NCBI GenBank assembly: GCA_910587155.1
Contig: CAJULA010000022.1
Coordinates: forward strand, 1-53,852
Length of the DNA stretch: 53,852 nt
Source of the DNA: an uncultured Lachnospiraceae bacterium
GTDB taxonomy: Bacteria > Bacillota > Clostridia > Lachnospirales > Lachnospiraceae
Direction of reading: 5' to 3'
Of the stretch, positions 16,019-24,465 are shown piece by piece (positions within the stretch are counted from its first letter, which is position 1; each line of letters starts with the position of its first letter). The notes below the pieces were generated by a model, which was not told the DNA's origin, searched no databases, and saw nothing but the letters and a program-made list of their open reading frames with translations. Both the position numbers and the translations under genes were made by a program.

Positions 16019-17359
16019 ATGGAACTGGATATGACGAAGGGGAAGCCGCTGGGGCTGATTGTGAAATTTATTATCCCCCTTGTAATCGGCAATTTATTTC
16101 AGCAGATGTATAATATGGTAGATACCATCGTGGTGGGGCAGTTTGTGGGGGTAAAGGCCCTGGCCGCGGTGGGAGCTACAGGGACGATCATGTTTCTCAT
16201 ACTGGGATTTATGCAGGGGCTGACCACCGGGTTTACGGTGCTTGTCTCTCAGCGCTTTGGCGCCGGAGATATCGAAGGGGTAAAGAAGAGCGTGGGAGCG
16301 GCGGCACTGCTTTCCGTCATTTTTACCGTGGTCATGACGCTGGCCAGTGTGGCGGGGATGGACGGGATCCTCGTAATTATGCAGACGCCGGCGGATATCT
16401 ATGGGATGTCCAGAGAATATATTGTAATTATCTGCATAGGGATGGGCTGTACCGTGCTTTACAATCTGATGGCCAGCGTATTGCGTGCGGTGGGAAACAG
16501 CAAGGTTCCGCTGTATTTTCTGATCGTTTCCGCACTGACCAATATCGTATTGGATCTGGTCTTTATAGTCTGCTTTCAGATGGGTGTGGCAGGGGCTGCC
16601 TGGGCTACCGTGATTTCGCAGGGGCTGTCGGGGCTTTTGTGTATCCTGTATGTGGGGAAGCGGGTGGATACACTGCGGCTGGAACGGCGGCATCTGACAG
16701 CGGACGTTCATCTGATGCGGCTGCAGCTTTCCATTGCGTTGCCGATGGCATTTCAGTTTTCCATTACGGCAGTGGGAACGATTATGGTGCAGGCGGCGCT
16801 GAATATGCTTGGCTCCATGGCTGTGGCTGCCTATACGGCGGCTTCCAAAGTGGAACAGCTGGTGACGCAGCCTTTTCTTGCCATGGGCATGACAATGGCT
16901 ACCTATGCCGGTCAGAATAAGGGGGTCAATGCCTATGGCCGTATCCGCCAGGGAGCCCGATGTGCGGTTATCATTTCCACAGCTTATGCACTGGCTGTGT
17001 TTGTACTGATTATGCTGGTAAGGCATGAACTGATTGCGCTGTTTGTTTCGGAGAATCTGGCGGAGATAGAGAGATACGCCACAGTCTATCTGTTTTTGTG
17101 CGGAAGCTGCTTTACCCCTCTGGGGCTGATCTTTATCTTCCGCAATCTGCTGCAGGGCTGCGGATTTGCGCTGATTCCCACCATGGGAGGCGTGGTGGAA
17201 CTGGTGAGCAGAGGTGTGGTGGCGGTTGTGGCTGCCTGGCATAAAAGCTTTGTCGGGGTATGTCTGGCAAATGTGTGTGCATGGCTGACAGCGGGTATTT
17301 TCTTATGGGTGGCCTATCTGCTTCTTTTCCGGAAGATCGGGAAGGAAGATCATTTGTGA
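16019..17359 (+). CDS. MATE family efflux transporter
   Basis: A 446-residue membrane protein with about twelve hydrophobic helices in two similar halves, as in MATE cation-coupled drug exporters. The first half starts PLGLIVKFIIPLVIGNLFQQ and contains DTIVVGQFVG, a conserved early motif. The frame is open upstream to an ATG at 15986, but the ATG at 16019 has GGGAGG six bases before it and gives the usual family start. The 3' end overlaps the convergent CmpB-like gene by ten bases. The substrate is not predictable. Confidence 0.94.
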   Translation: MELDMTKGKPLGLIVKFIIPLVIGNLFQQMYNMVDTIVVGQFVGVKALAAVGATGTIMFLILGFMQGLTTGFTVLVSQRFGAGDIEGVKKSVGAAALLSVIFTVVMTLASVAGMDGILVIMQTPADIYGMSREYIVIICIGMGCTVLYNLMASVLRAVGNSKVPLYFLIVSALTNIVLDLVFIVCFQMGVAGAAWATVISQGLSGLLCILYVGKRVDTLRLERRHLTADVHLMRLQLSIALPMAFQFSITAVGTIMVQAALNMLGSMAVAAYTAASKVEQLVTQPFLAMGMTMATYAGQNKGVNAYGRIRQGARCAVIISTAYALAVFVLIMLVRHELIALFVSENLAEIERYATVYLFLCGSCFTPLGLIFIFRNLLQGCGFALIPTMGGVVELVSRGVVAVVAAWHKSFVGVCLANVCAWLTAGIFLWVAYLLLFRKIGKEDHL

Positions 17360-17802
17360 GTTCGCTGTGGGGTATCTGATTTATGGGCGGTACTGACAGA
17401 TTCACCGGGATATTTGCAAAGAATGAGCCGTTCATATATCAGGCCGGTCATGAACCATAATGGTGCATAATCCAGCCGGATGAGTTTCCGGATATGGTAG
17501 CGGGAGCGTTCGTAGTTCCAGGGGCACAGTTCTTTGCGGGAGAGGATGCTGCCGGCGGCAAATTCGGCGGAAAAGATGCACAGAGCGTATACGGCGCCGC
17601 GATAAAAGACCGGCAGAGTACGGATCAGGGAATGGACCGGCCGGAGGAAAGCGGCCATACCATAGACAAAGAACATAAAGACAGAGGTATTTCCCATGCC
17701 TGTTTTTTCGCGGCGTCGGAAGGACTGCAGGGATGTGAAAAGGATTTCCAGACACCAGCCCAGGATGCCACAGCGGAAAAAGGTGATCATAAATTTTTTC
17801 AT
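17350..17802 (-). CDS. CmpB-like putative ABC transporter permease (PF06541 family)
   Basis: A 150-residue membrane protein. It begins MKKFMITFFRCGILGWCLEI, contains MGNTSVFMFFVYGMAAFLRP and RGAVYALCIFSAEFAAG, and ends with LDYAPLWFMTGLIYERL. These match the small family labelled putative ABC-transporter type IV. Four hydrophobic segments are visible. A longer frame starts at 17997, but only the ATG at 17802 has a nearby AGGA and starts at the conserved block. No partner ATPase is near, so the transport label is weak. Confidence 0.8.
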   Translation of the reverse strand: MKKFMITFFRCGILGWCLEILFTSLQSFRRREKTGMGNTSVFMFFVYGMAAFLRPVHSLIRTLPVFYRGAVYALCIFSAEFAAGSILSRKELCPWNYERSRYHIRKLIRLDYAPLWFMTGLIYERLILCKYPGESVSTAHKSDTPQRTHK

Positions 17803-17891
17803 AATCCTGAGTATTTCCGGTTTCAGGAAAAATATTCCTGCACCGCGGATCAGATCAGACAAAAATAAGGGACAAAGGCAAAGGAGCCGGA

Positions 17892-19235
17892 ATGTGGAAA
17901 GAACGGATAGAGAAATACGGACAGGCGCTCGCCTATATGGAAAAAATACAGAACAGAGGTATCGTGCTGGGGCTGGACGGTATGCGGCGGCTGACAAAGG
18001 CGCTGGGCAATCCGCAGGATGCGCTTACCTTTGTCCACATTGCGGGCACCAACGGAAAAGGTTCGGTACTGGAATTTGTCTTTCGTATTTTGAAGTGTGC
18101 CGGCTACCGCACCGGCAGATATTCTTCTCCGGCGGTTTTTTCCAGGCAGGAACAGATACAGGTGAACGGAAGGGCTATTTCCAGGGCAGATTATGTGAGA
18201 GGACTGGAAACGATCCGGCAGGCGGCGGAGAGTCTGGAGGACGCCGGGTATCCGTATCCCACGCCCTTTGAAGTGGAGACGGCGCTGGCCTTCTGGTATT
18301 TCAGGGAGAGGCAATGCGAGATCGTCGTTCTGGAATGCGGGATGGGCGGCCTGACGGACGCCACCAATATCATTGATACAACGGCTGTCTGTGTGTTGAC
18401 GTGTATCAGCATGGATCATAAGGGAATGCTGGGGGAGAGCCTGGAAGAAATCGCGGCCCAGAAGGCGGGTATCATCAAAAAAGGCTGTCATGTGGTCAGC
18501 GCCTGTCAGACGCCGGCGGTGATGGCGGTAATGGAAGCCTGTTGCAGAAATCAGGGGGCAGCACTTATCAGGGCAGATGTCTCCTCAGCCAGAAAGATCC
18601 GCTATGGTCTGGAAAAACAGAGCTTTGATTACGGGAGATATGGCAGACTTGTCATATCTATGGCGGGCCGGTTTCAGATAGAAAATGCGGTTGTGGCTGT
18701 GGAAACTATCGAGGCGCTGAAGGCGTGCGGCTATCCGGTGACAGAGGCAATGCTGCGCAGAGGACTCCTCACGGCCAGTTGGCCGGGGCGCTTTGCTATC
18801 CTGGCAAAGAATCCTCTTTTTGTGGCGGACGGTGCTCATAATGAGGACGCGGCAGAAAAATTAAAGGAATCTGTCAGTTTTTATTTTACAAATAAGAAAA
18901 TTATTACTATAATGGGGGTATTAAGGGACAAAGAATATGAAAAGATCGCAGCACTGACGGCGCCTCTGGCGGCGCAGGTGATCACCATAACGCCGCCGGG
19001 GACGAAACGGGCGCTTCCTGCCTGGGAGCTGGCAGGTGTGGTGAGAAAATATAATCCCCATGTCACTGCTGCGGACAGCCTGCAGGAAGCGGTGGAGATG
19101 AGTTATCTGCTGGCGGATCGTGACAGTGTGATACTGGCGTTTGGTTCTTTATCCTATCTGGGAGAGTTGTCAGGCATCGTGGCAGAGCGGCATAAGATCA
19201 GGAGAGACGCACATGGTAGATCAGAAAAAAATTGA
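17892..19235 (+). CDS. folC: Folylpolyglutamate synthase / dihydrofolate synthase
   Basis: A 447-residue Mur-ligase-like enzyme that adds glutamate to dihydropteroate or folates. The ATP loop HIAGTNGKGSVLEF is near residue 55 and the metal-binding loop region is ECGMGGLTDATNIID. A further core motif is SMDHKGMLGESLEEIAAQKAGI. The C-terminal domain has FVADGAHNEDAAEKL. AAAGGAG precedes the ATG. It is the first gene of a tight folate cluster: its 3' end overlaps folE by 23 bases. Confidence 0.96.
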   Translation: MWKERIEKYGQALAYMEKIQNRGIVLGLDGMRRLTKALGNPQDALTFVHIAGTNGKGSVLEFVFRILKCAGYRTGRYSSPAVFSRQEQIQVNGRAISRADYVRGLETIRQAAESLEDAGYPYPTPFEVETALAFWYFRERQCEIVVLECGMGGLTDATNIIDTTAVCVLTCISMDHKGMLGESLEEIAAQKAGIIKKGCHVVSACQTPAVMAVMEACCRNQGAALIRADVSSARKIRYGLEKQSFDYGRYGRLVISMAGRFQIENAVVAVETIEALKACGYPVTEAMLRRGLLTASWPGRFAILAKNPLFVADGAHNEDAAEKLKESVSFYFTNKKIITIMGVLRDKEYEKIAALTAPLAAQVITITPPGTKRALPAWELAGVVRKYNPHVTAADSLQEAVEMSYLLADRDSVILAFGSLSYLGELSGIVAERHKIRRDAHGRSEKN

Positions 19236-19770
19236 GGATGCAGTCAGACTTTTGCTGGAGGGCGTGGGAGAGGATGTCTCCCGGGAGGGACTGGCGGATA
19301 CGCCTGCAAGGATCGCACGCATGTACGGCGAGATTCTGGGCGGTATGGGAGAGGATGCGGCGGCGCCTCTGTCCCGGCGTTTTTCTGTCGACAGCAACGA
19401 GATCGTTATGGAAAAGGATATTGTATTCTATTCCATGTGCGAACATCATCTGATGCCTTTTTACGGAAAAGCCCATATCGCATACATACCGGACGGTTAT
19501 GTGGTGGGCCTGAGCAAGCTGGCCCGGACCGTGGAAGTATTTGCCAGACGCCTGCAGATCCAGGAGAGGCTGACGGCGCAGGTGGCGGATGCCATTATGG
19601 AAGAGTTGAGACCACAGGGGGTGATGGTAATGATGGAGGCCGAGCATATGTGTATGACAATGAGGGGTGTCAGAAAGCCGGGCAGCAAGACCATAACAGT
19701 TGTTGCCAGAGGGATCTTTGAGGAACGGATCAGTCTGCAGAACCAGTTTATGGGATGTCTTTCGAGGTGA
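19213..19770 (+). CDS. folE: GTP cyclohydrolase I
   Basis: A 185-residue enzyme that converts GTP to dihydroneopterin triphosphate, the first step of folate synthesis. Zinc and active-site motifs are present: YSMCEHHLMPFYGKAHIAYI (Cys and two His), then GLSKLARTVEVFARRLQIQE and EAEHMCMTMRGVRKPGS. The ATG at 19213 follows GGAGAG and gives the normal N-terminus; the frame is open further upstream but overlaps folC there. Followed eight bases later by the HD-domain gene. Confidence 0.97.
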   Translation: MVDQKKIEDAVRLLLEGVGEDVSREGLADTPARIARMYGEILGGMGEDAAAPLSRRFSVDSNEIVMEKDIVFYSMCEHHLMPFYGKAHIAYIPDGYVVGLSKLARTVEVFARRLQIQERLTAQVADAIMEELRPQGVMVMMEAEHMCMTMRGVRKPGSKTITVVARGIFEERISLQNQFMGCLSR

Positions 19771-19777
19771 CGGAGAG

Positions 19778-20260
19778 ATGAAGCGCATTGACAGGATAAT
19801 TAAGCATGAAACGTATCAAAAATGTGTGAAAAGGAACGACCGGCATGAAAAAAACAGGATATTCTGCCGCCACGATACGGGGCATTTTCTGTCTGTGGCA
19901 AGGATCGCGCATATCCTGAATCTGGAGAAAGGACTGTGCATTGACAAAGCTCTGGTGTATGCGGCAGCGCTGCTGCATGATATTGGCAGATTCAGACAGT
20001 ATGAGGATGATATCCCTCATGAGAAAGCCAGCGCACAGATTGCGTCGGAAATCCTGCGGGACTGCGGATTTTCGGAGGGAGAAACCGCGCTGATCGTTGA
20101 TGCCATCAAAAATCACCGGAACGAGCATATGAAAAAAGAAAAGAGCCTGCGGGGAATTCTGTACCGCGCAGACAAACTGAGCCGCAGCTGCTACTTCTGT
20201 GCGGCAGAAAAAAAATGTGACTGGAAACAGGATAAAAAAAATACCCGGCTGCGTTACTAA
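19778..20260 (+). CDS. HD-domain phosphohydrolase in the folate operon
   Basis: A 160-residue HD-superfamily protein. His in CRHDTGHFLSVARIAHIL, the HD pair in AALLHDIGRFRQYEDD, and a later Asp in ALIVDAIKNHR make up the expected metal ligands. The C-terminus has a Cys-rich stretch (CYFCAAEKKCDW). It lies eight bases after folE and 41 bases before folP, each with its own ribosome site. No Nudix enzyme for dihydroneopterin triphosphate is present in the cluster, so this hydrolase is a candidate for that dephosphorylation step (inference). It could also act on an unrelated nucleotide. Confidence 0.88.
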   Translation: MKRIDRIIKHETYQKCVKRNDRHEKNRIFCRHDTGHFLSVARIAHILNLEKGLCIDKALVYAAALLHDIGRFRQYEDDIPHEKASAQIASEILRDCGFSEGETALIVDAIKNHRNEHMKKEKSLRGILYRADKLSRSCYFCAAEKKCDWKQDKKNTRLRY

Positions 20261-20301
20261 AAAACAGCAGGCCTGCGGAACGAATAATAGGAGGTATCAA
20301 A

Positions 20302-21117
20302 ATGAAGATTGGCAATCGTGAGTTTCAGGCAACAGAGTCTGTTTGTGTGATGGGAATTCTCAATGTGACACCGGACTCTTTTTCAGACGGCGGAAAGTAT
20401 GCGGATCCTGATCAGGCATTGTTCCATGTGGAAGAGATGATAAAGGACGGCGCGGATATCATTGATGTGGGCGGAGAGTCAACAAAGCCCGGCAGTGACT
20501 ATTCGCTGGATGCGGACAGGGAAATTGAGCGGGTGATTCCCGTGATCGAGCAGATCAAAGCCAGATTTGACATTCCGGTTTCCCTGGATACTTACCACAG
20601 TAAGACTGCCAGGGCAGGGATTGCGGCCGGTGTGGATATGATCAACGATATCTGGGGACTGAAATACGATCCGGAAATGGCGGGTGTGATCGCCGGTGCG
20701 GATGTGGTCTGCTGCCTGGTTCATAACCGGAAGGAGCCCGTTTATCAGAATTTCCTGAAAGATATTGTGCTGGATATGGCGGCAAGTATTCATCTGGCAG
20801 AGCAGGCGGGCATTGCCAATGACAGGATCATTCTGGATCCGGGCATCGGCTTTGGCAAGACATATGAGCAGAATCTTGCGGTGCTTAATGCGCTGGAAGA
20901 GTTTCACATGTTCGGTTATCCGCTCCTGATGGGTGCTTCCCGCAAATCCGTGATCGGCAATACGCTGGATCTTCCGGTTGGTGACAGAGTGGAAGGCACC
21001 ATTGCCACCTCTGTGATCGGCGTCATGAAAGGCTGCGCTTTTATCCGCGTCCATGATGTGAAAGAAAACGTGCGTGCGGTCAGGATGACGGAGGCTATCT
21101 TGCATGCGGGAAAATAA
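20302..21117 (+). CDS. folP: Dihydropteroate synthase
   Basis: A 271-residue TIM-barrel enzyme that joins 6-hydroxymethyl-dihydropterin pyrophosphate with 4-aminobenzoate; it is the sulfonamide target. MGILNVTPDSFSDGGKY is the pyrophosphate loop, followed by DIIDVGGESTKPGS, the pterin contact DPGIGFGKT and MGASRKSVIG. A textbook AGGAGG site precedes the ATG. Its 3' end overlaps the folB-folK gene by 14 bases. Confidence 0.98.
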   Translation: MKIGNREFQATESVCVMGILNVTPDSFSDGGKYADPDQALFHVEEMIKDGADIIDVGGESTKPGSDYSLDADREIERVIPVIEQIKARFDIPVSLDTYHSKTARAGIAAGVDMINDIWGLKYDPEMAGVIAGADVVCCLVHNRKEPVYQNFLKDIVLDMAASIHLAEQAGIANDRIILDPGIGFGKTYEQNLAVLNALEEFHMFGYPLLMGASRKSVIGNTLDLPVGDRVEGTIATSVIGVMKGCAFIRVHDVKENVRAVRMTEAILHAGK

Positions 21118-21958
21118 AGACAGAATCTGCATCCGGGAACTGGAAGTTTATGCCCATCACGGCGTATTTCCGGAAGAGACAAGACTGGGACAGAAATTTT
21201 TTGTAAATGCCACATTATATACACAGCTCAGAGCGGCGGGGACAGAGGACGATCTGTCCCTTTCCACTGATTATGGCCGTGTTTGTCAGACAATCCACAG
21301 TTTTCTGACAGAACATACTTACAAGCTTCTGGAAGCAGCCGCGGAGCATTTGGCCCAGCAGCTGCTTTTGGACTTTCCGGGCATCAGAGAATTGACACTG
21401 GAGATCAGAAAACCTTCGGCGCCCATTCCGCTGCCGGTTTCTTCTGTTTCCGTCGCCGTCACAAGAGGCTGGAAGCGGGCGGTCATCGCCTGTGGCTCTA
21501 ATATGGGAGAAAAAGAGCGGTATCTGGAAGAAGCCATGCGTAAGATTGCGGATGATACGAAATGCCGTCTGCTGCGCAGTGCGGACCGGATTGTGACAGA
21601 GCCGTACGGCAGCGTGGAACAGGATGATTTTGTGAATGGCGCCTTCCTGATCGAGACGCTGTATGATCCGGAAGAATTGCTGACATTTTTAAACCGTCTG
21701 GAGGCGGAGGCAGGGCGGGAGCGCATCATACACTGGGGTCCCAGGACACTGGATTTGGATATTATTTTTTATGAAGACATGGTGCTGCGCACAGAGCGCC
21801 TGATCATACCCCACCCTGATATGCACAACCGCACTTTTGTCCTGGAACCGCTGGCCCAGATTGTGCCGGACTGGAATCATCCCCTCTGTCAAAAGACAGT
21901 AACGCAGCTTCTGGAGGAACTGCTGCGGAAAAGGAAAGGTCTTGGGGAGGAGACATAA
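21104..21958 (+). CDS. folK: Fused dihydroneopterin aldolase and HPPK (FolB-FolK)
   Basis: A 284-residue two-domain enzyme. Residues 1-120 are dihydroneopterin aldolase (ICIRELEVYAHHGVFPEETR; STDYGRVCQTI). Residues 125-284 are hydroxymethyl-dihydropterin pyrophosphokinase (VIACGSNMGEKERYLEEAM; GPRTLDLDIIFYED; IPHPDMHNRTFVLEPLAQI). It therefore carries out two consecutive steps between dihydroneopterin and the FolP substrate. The ATG lies inside the end of folP. With folE, the HD protein and folP this gives a near-complete pathway. The operon ends in a hairpin at 21964. Confidence 0.96.
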   Translation: MRENKDRICIRELEVYAHHGVFPEETRLGQKFFVNATLYTQLRAAGTEDDLSLSTDYGRVCQTIHSFLTEHTYKLLEAAAEHLAQQLLLDFPGIRELTLEIRKPSAPIPLPVSSVSVAVTRGWKRAVIACGSNMGEKERYLEEAMRKIADDTKCRLLRSADRIVTEPYGSVEQDDFVNGAFLIETLYDPEELLTFLNRLEAEAGRERIIHWGPRTLDLDIIFYEDMVLRTERLIIPHPDMHNRTFVLEPLAQIVPDWNHPLCQKTVTQLLEELLRKRKGLGEET

Positions 21959-21963
21959 ATGAT

Positions 21964-21989
21964 ACCCCGCAGCCTGCTACGGGGTTTTT
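21964..21989. terminator. Terminator of the folate operon, shared with the convergent gene
   Basis: ACCCCG (21964-21969) pairs with CGGGGT (21980-21985), then TTTT. The stop codon of the minus-strand gene lies in its loop and right arm. The stem is short. Confidence 0.65.
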
Positions 21990-23014
21990 GCATTTACGCT
22001 GACTGCCGCGGCGCCTGCTGAAAAAGGCTCCACCTGCACAGGCCCGTACAGCGGCGTATGGAATACCGGGGTGGGTGCGTCATACGCGTTAAAATACACA
22101 TAATGGGAAGTGGCATTGATATTTTCAAATACCCCGTTTGCCACGATTTCCTCACCGCTGCCGTCTGTATTGATTCGCTTCAGGGCGGGGGCTGTGGCAT
22201 CACTTTTCTGGTAATAGATGATATCGCCGGCCACATTGAAAAAGTCCAGCCGGTCTCTGGTGAGTACGGTCAGCTCTCCGGTGGAGAGGGAGTAGCGGCA
22301 GAGACAGTAGTCGGAGGAAATATCCATGTAATAGACGAAATCGCCGGATACGATGGGACTGTATACATTGCCGTTGTAAATCGTGGCGACGGCACCGCTG
22401 TCCGTATCCATGGTGTACAGATAATGATCGCTGCCGATACCGCCGAAATAAATCCGGCCGTCCTGTATGCTGGCCGGATTGATGGCCTGATTTTCCAGCT
22501 CTCTGTAATTTTCTTTGTCAATATCTATGCGGCAAAGAGATGTGCCTGTTTTGGTACTATAGGACTGGTAAAAGACTGTATTGTTCCACAATGCCAGAGT
22601 GGGGGCGGGCACACGCTTGAGGCAGGTGGTGGATTTGCCGTTCTTTTTGGCGCGATAGACCCCGTTGGTACGGAACATGGAGGAAAACTGGTCGGAAGCC
22701 GAGGAGGCCGCCTGATAATAATACAGAAAATCGCCGGCGGCATTGATAGAATACACCTGGGCATTGGACAGCTTTTTCACATCTGTTTCGTCCGGATTCA
22801 TGGCGTAGAGAGAATTGTTGTCATAGGCATTGGAAAAATAGACAACGCCCTCATCTTCGCAGAAAAGACCGCCATTGTTCAGATTTCCGGCGGTATTGCC
22901 CATAGTACCGGGCGGATTTTCCGGCACCCTCTTGGAAATGAAGGAATAGGCAAATAATGCTGCAAAAAGGACAATGGGAATTGCAGCGATCAGGATAGTT
23001 CTGAGTATTTTCAT
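21977..23014 (-). CDS. Membrane-anchored DUF5050-type beta-propeller protein
   Basis: A 345-residue protein with one N-terminal membrane helix (about residues 5-25), which acts as an anchor or uncleaved signal. The rest is repeated blades of about 42 residues with the pattern IYFGG, LYYYQ, VYYMDISSDYCLCRYSLSTG, YFNAYD, as in DUF5050 propellers. The ATG at 23014 follows GGGGAGG; an ATG 18 bases earlier overlaps that site and is less likely. It should face outside the cell. Ligand unknown. Confidence 0.82.
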   Translation of the reverse strand: MKILRTILIAAIPIVLFAALFAYSFISKRVPENPPGTMGNTAGNLNNGGLFCEDEGVVYFSNAYDNNSLYAMNPDETDVKKLSNAQVYSINAAGDFLYYYQAASSASDQFSSMFRTNGVYRAKKNGKSTTCLKRVPAPTLALWNNTVFYQSYSTKTGTSLCRIDIDKENYRELENQAINPASIQDGRIYFGGIGSDHYLYTMDTDSGAVATIYNGNVYSPIVSGDFVYYMDISSDYCLCRYSLSTGELTVLTRDRLDFFNVAGDIIYYQKSDATAPALKRINTDGSGEEIVANGVFENINATSHYVYFNAYDAPTPVFHTPLYGPVQVEPFSAGAAAVSVNAKTP

Positions 23015-23127
23015 TATGTTACCTCCCCGCAAAAGTATGGATTGTTTCGCCGTGCGGGAAGGATAACGCGCCTCCCCGCACTGTTACCTCTGATTATAGT
23101 CTGTTTGCGGTGATTTTTCAACAATGC

Positions 23128-23156
23128 TTGCATGGGTCATGGAATTGTTATAAGAT
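23128..23156 (+). promoter_or_regulatory. Possible promoter of the pheA-led gene run
   Basis: TTGCAT (23128-23133) and TAAGAT (23151-23156) with a 17-base spacer, in the divergent gap 40 bases before the pheA ATG. The -10 match is moderate; an overlapping TATAAG gives a shorter 15-base spacer. Confidence 0.4.
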
Positions 23157-23196
23157 AATAAATAATAATTTTTTACGGGCAGAAAGGGATAACAAT

Positions 23197-24402
23197 ATGG
23201 ACTTGAGTGAGCTCAGACGCGGAATTGACGAGATCGACCGGCAGATCGTGGAGCTGTATGAGCAGCGGATGGAAATTTCCCGGCAGGTGGCCGAATATAA
23301 GATCAGCACCGGCAAGAAAGTATTTGACAGAGCCAGGGAAGAGGAGAAGCTGAAAGCTGTCAGAGCCATGACACACAATGACTTTAACAGTCATGGCATC
23401 CAGGAGCTGTTTGAACAGATCATGTCCATGAGCCGCAAGCTGCAGTACCAGATGCTGGCAGAGCATGGGAGCATGGGCAAGCTGCCCTTTATCGCTATGG
23501 ATACGTTGCATACAAATAAGGCCCGTGTGGTATTTCAGGGAGCGGAAGGGGCCTATTCGCAGGCGGCTATGGAGACTTATTTCGGGGATCAGGTAAACAG
23601 TTTTCACGTGGATACCTTTCGGGAGGCTATGAGTGCCATTGATGAGGGCAGTGCGGATTTTGCCATACTCCCCATTGAAAATTCGACGGCGGGCATAGTC
23701 AGTGAGATTTATGATCTGCTGGTGGAATTTGAAAACTATATTGTCGGTGAACAGATCATACGGATCGAACACTGCCTGCTGGGAGTGCCGGGAGCAGTGG
23801 AAGAGGAGATACGGACCGTGTTTTCCCATCCGCAGTCACTGATGCAGAGCGCCAGATATCTCTCGTCCCGGGACTTTAGACAGATCAGCATGCCCAACAA
23901 TGCGTTTGCCGCCAGAAAAGTGGCAGAGGATGGCGATAAGAGCCAGGCAGCCATTGCTTCGGCCCATGCTGCCGGGATCTACAATCTGGAAATACTCAGG
24001 CGGGGCATCAATCAGGAGGAGGACAACTGTACCCGGTTTATTATTGTGACCAACCAGAAAATTTTTGAGACAAAGGCGGATAAGGTGAGCATCTGTTTCG
24101 AACTGCCTCATAAGAGCGGTTCTCTTTATCATATGCTGTCCCATTTTATCTATAATAATCTTAATATGACCAAAATAGAAAGCCGTCCTATCGAAGACCG
24201 GAACTGGGAGTACCGCTTCTTTATCGACTTTGAAGGCAACCTTGCGGACAGTGCGGTAAAAAATGCCCTCCGCGGCCTGCGCGACGAAGCAAGGAATATG
24301 AAAATACTTGGCAACTACAAAACAGACCGAATACTGCGGAACTCAAAACAGCAGAATCCCGGACAGTGCACGAGATCAGATAGCAGACACCAAGGGGGCT
24401 GA
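23197..24402 (+). CDS. pheA: Bifunctional chorismate mutase / prephenate dehydratase
   Basis: A 401-residue enzyme for phenylalanine synthesis. Residues 1-90 form an AroQ-type chorismate mutase (LSELRRGIDEIDRQIVELYE). Residues 105-285 are prephenate dehydratase (VVFQGAEGAYSQAAMETYFG; LPIENSTAGIVSEIYDLL; NCTRFIIVT). Residues 295-375 form the ACT domain with the Phe-binding motif ESRPIEDRNWEYRFFIDFEG. The protein continues about 25 residues past the usual ILGNYK end with a polar tail. The ATG at 23197 fits the mutase start; the frame is open upstream without a better site. Confidence 0.96.
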   Translation: MDLSELRRGIDEIDRQIVELYEQRMEISRQVAEYKISTGKKVFDRAREEEKLKAVRAMTHNDFNSHGIQELFEQIMSMSRKLQYQMLAEHGSMGKLPFIAMDTLHTNKARVVFQGAEGAYSQAAMETYFGDQVNSFHVDTFREAMSAIDEGSADFAILPIENSTAGIVSEIYDLLVEFENYIVGEQIIRIEHCLLGVPGAVEEEIRTVFSHPQSLMQSARYLSSRDFRQISMPNNAFAARKVAEDGDKSQAAIASAHAAGIYNLEILRRGINQEEDNCTRFIIVTNQKIFETKADKVSICFELPHKSGSLYHMLSHFIYNNLNMTKIESRPIEDRNWEYRFFIDFEGNLADSAVKNALRGLRDEARNMKILGNYKTDRILRNSKQQNPGQCTRSDSRHQGG

Positions 24403-24465
24403 TATCTGATCTGCGGGAAGGTGTACTGGGAGGGATACTGCGGAACTTATAATGGAGGTATCAAA

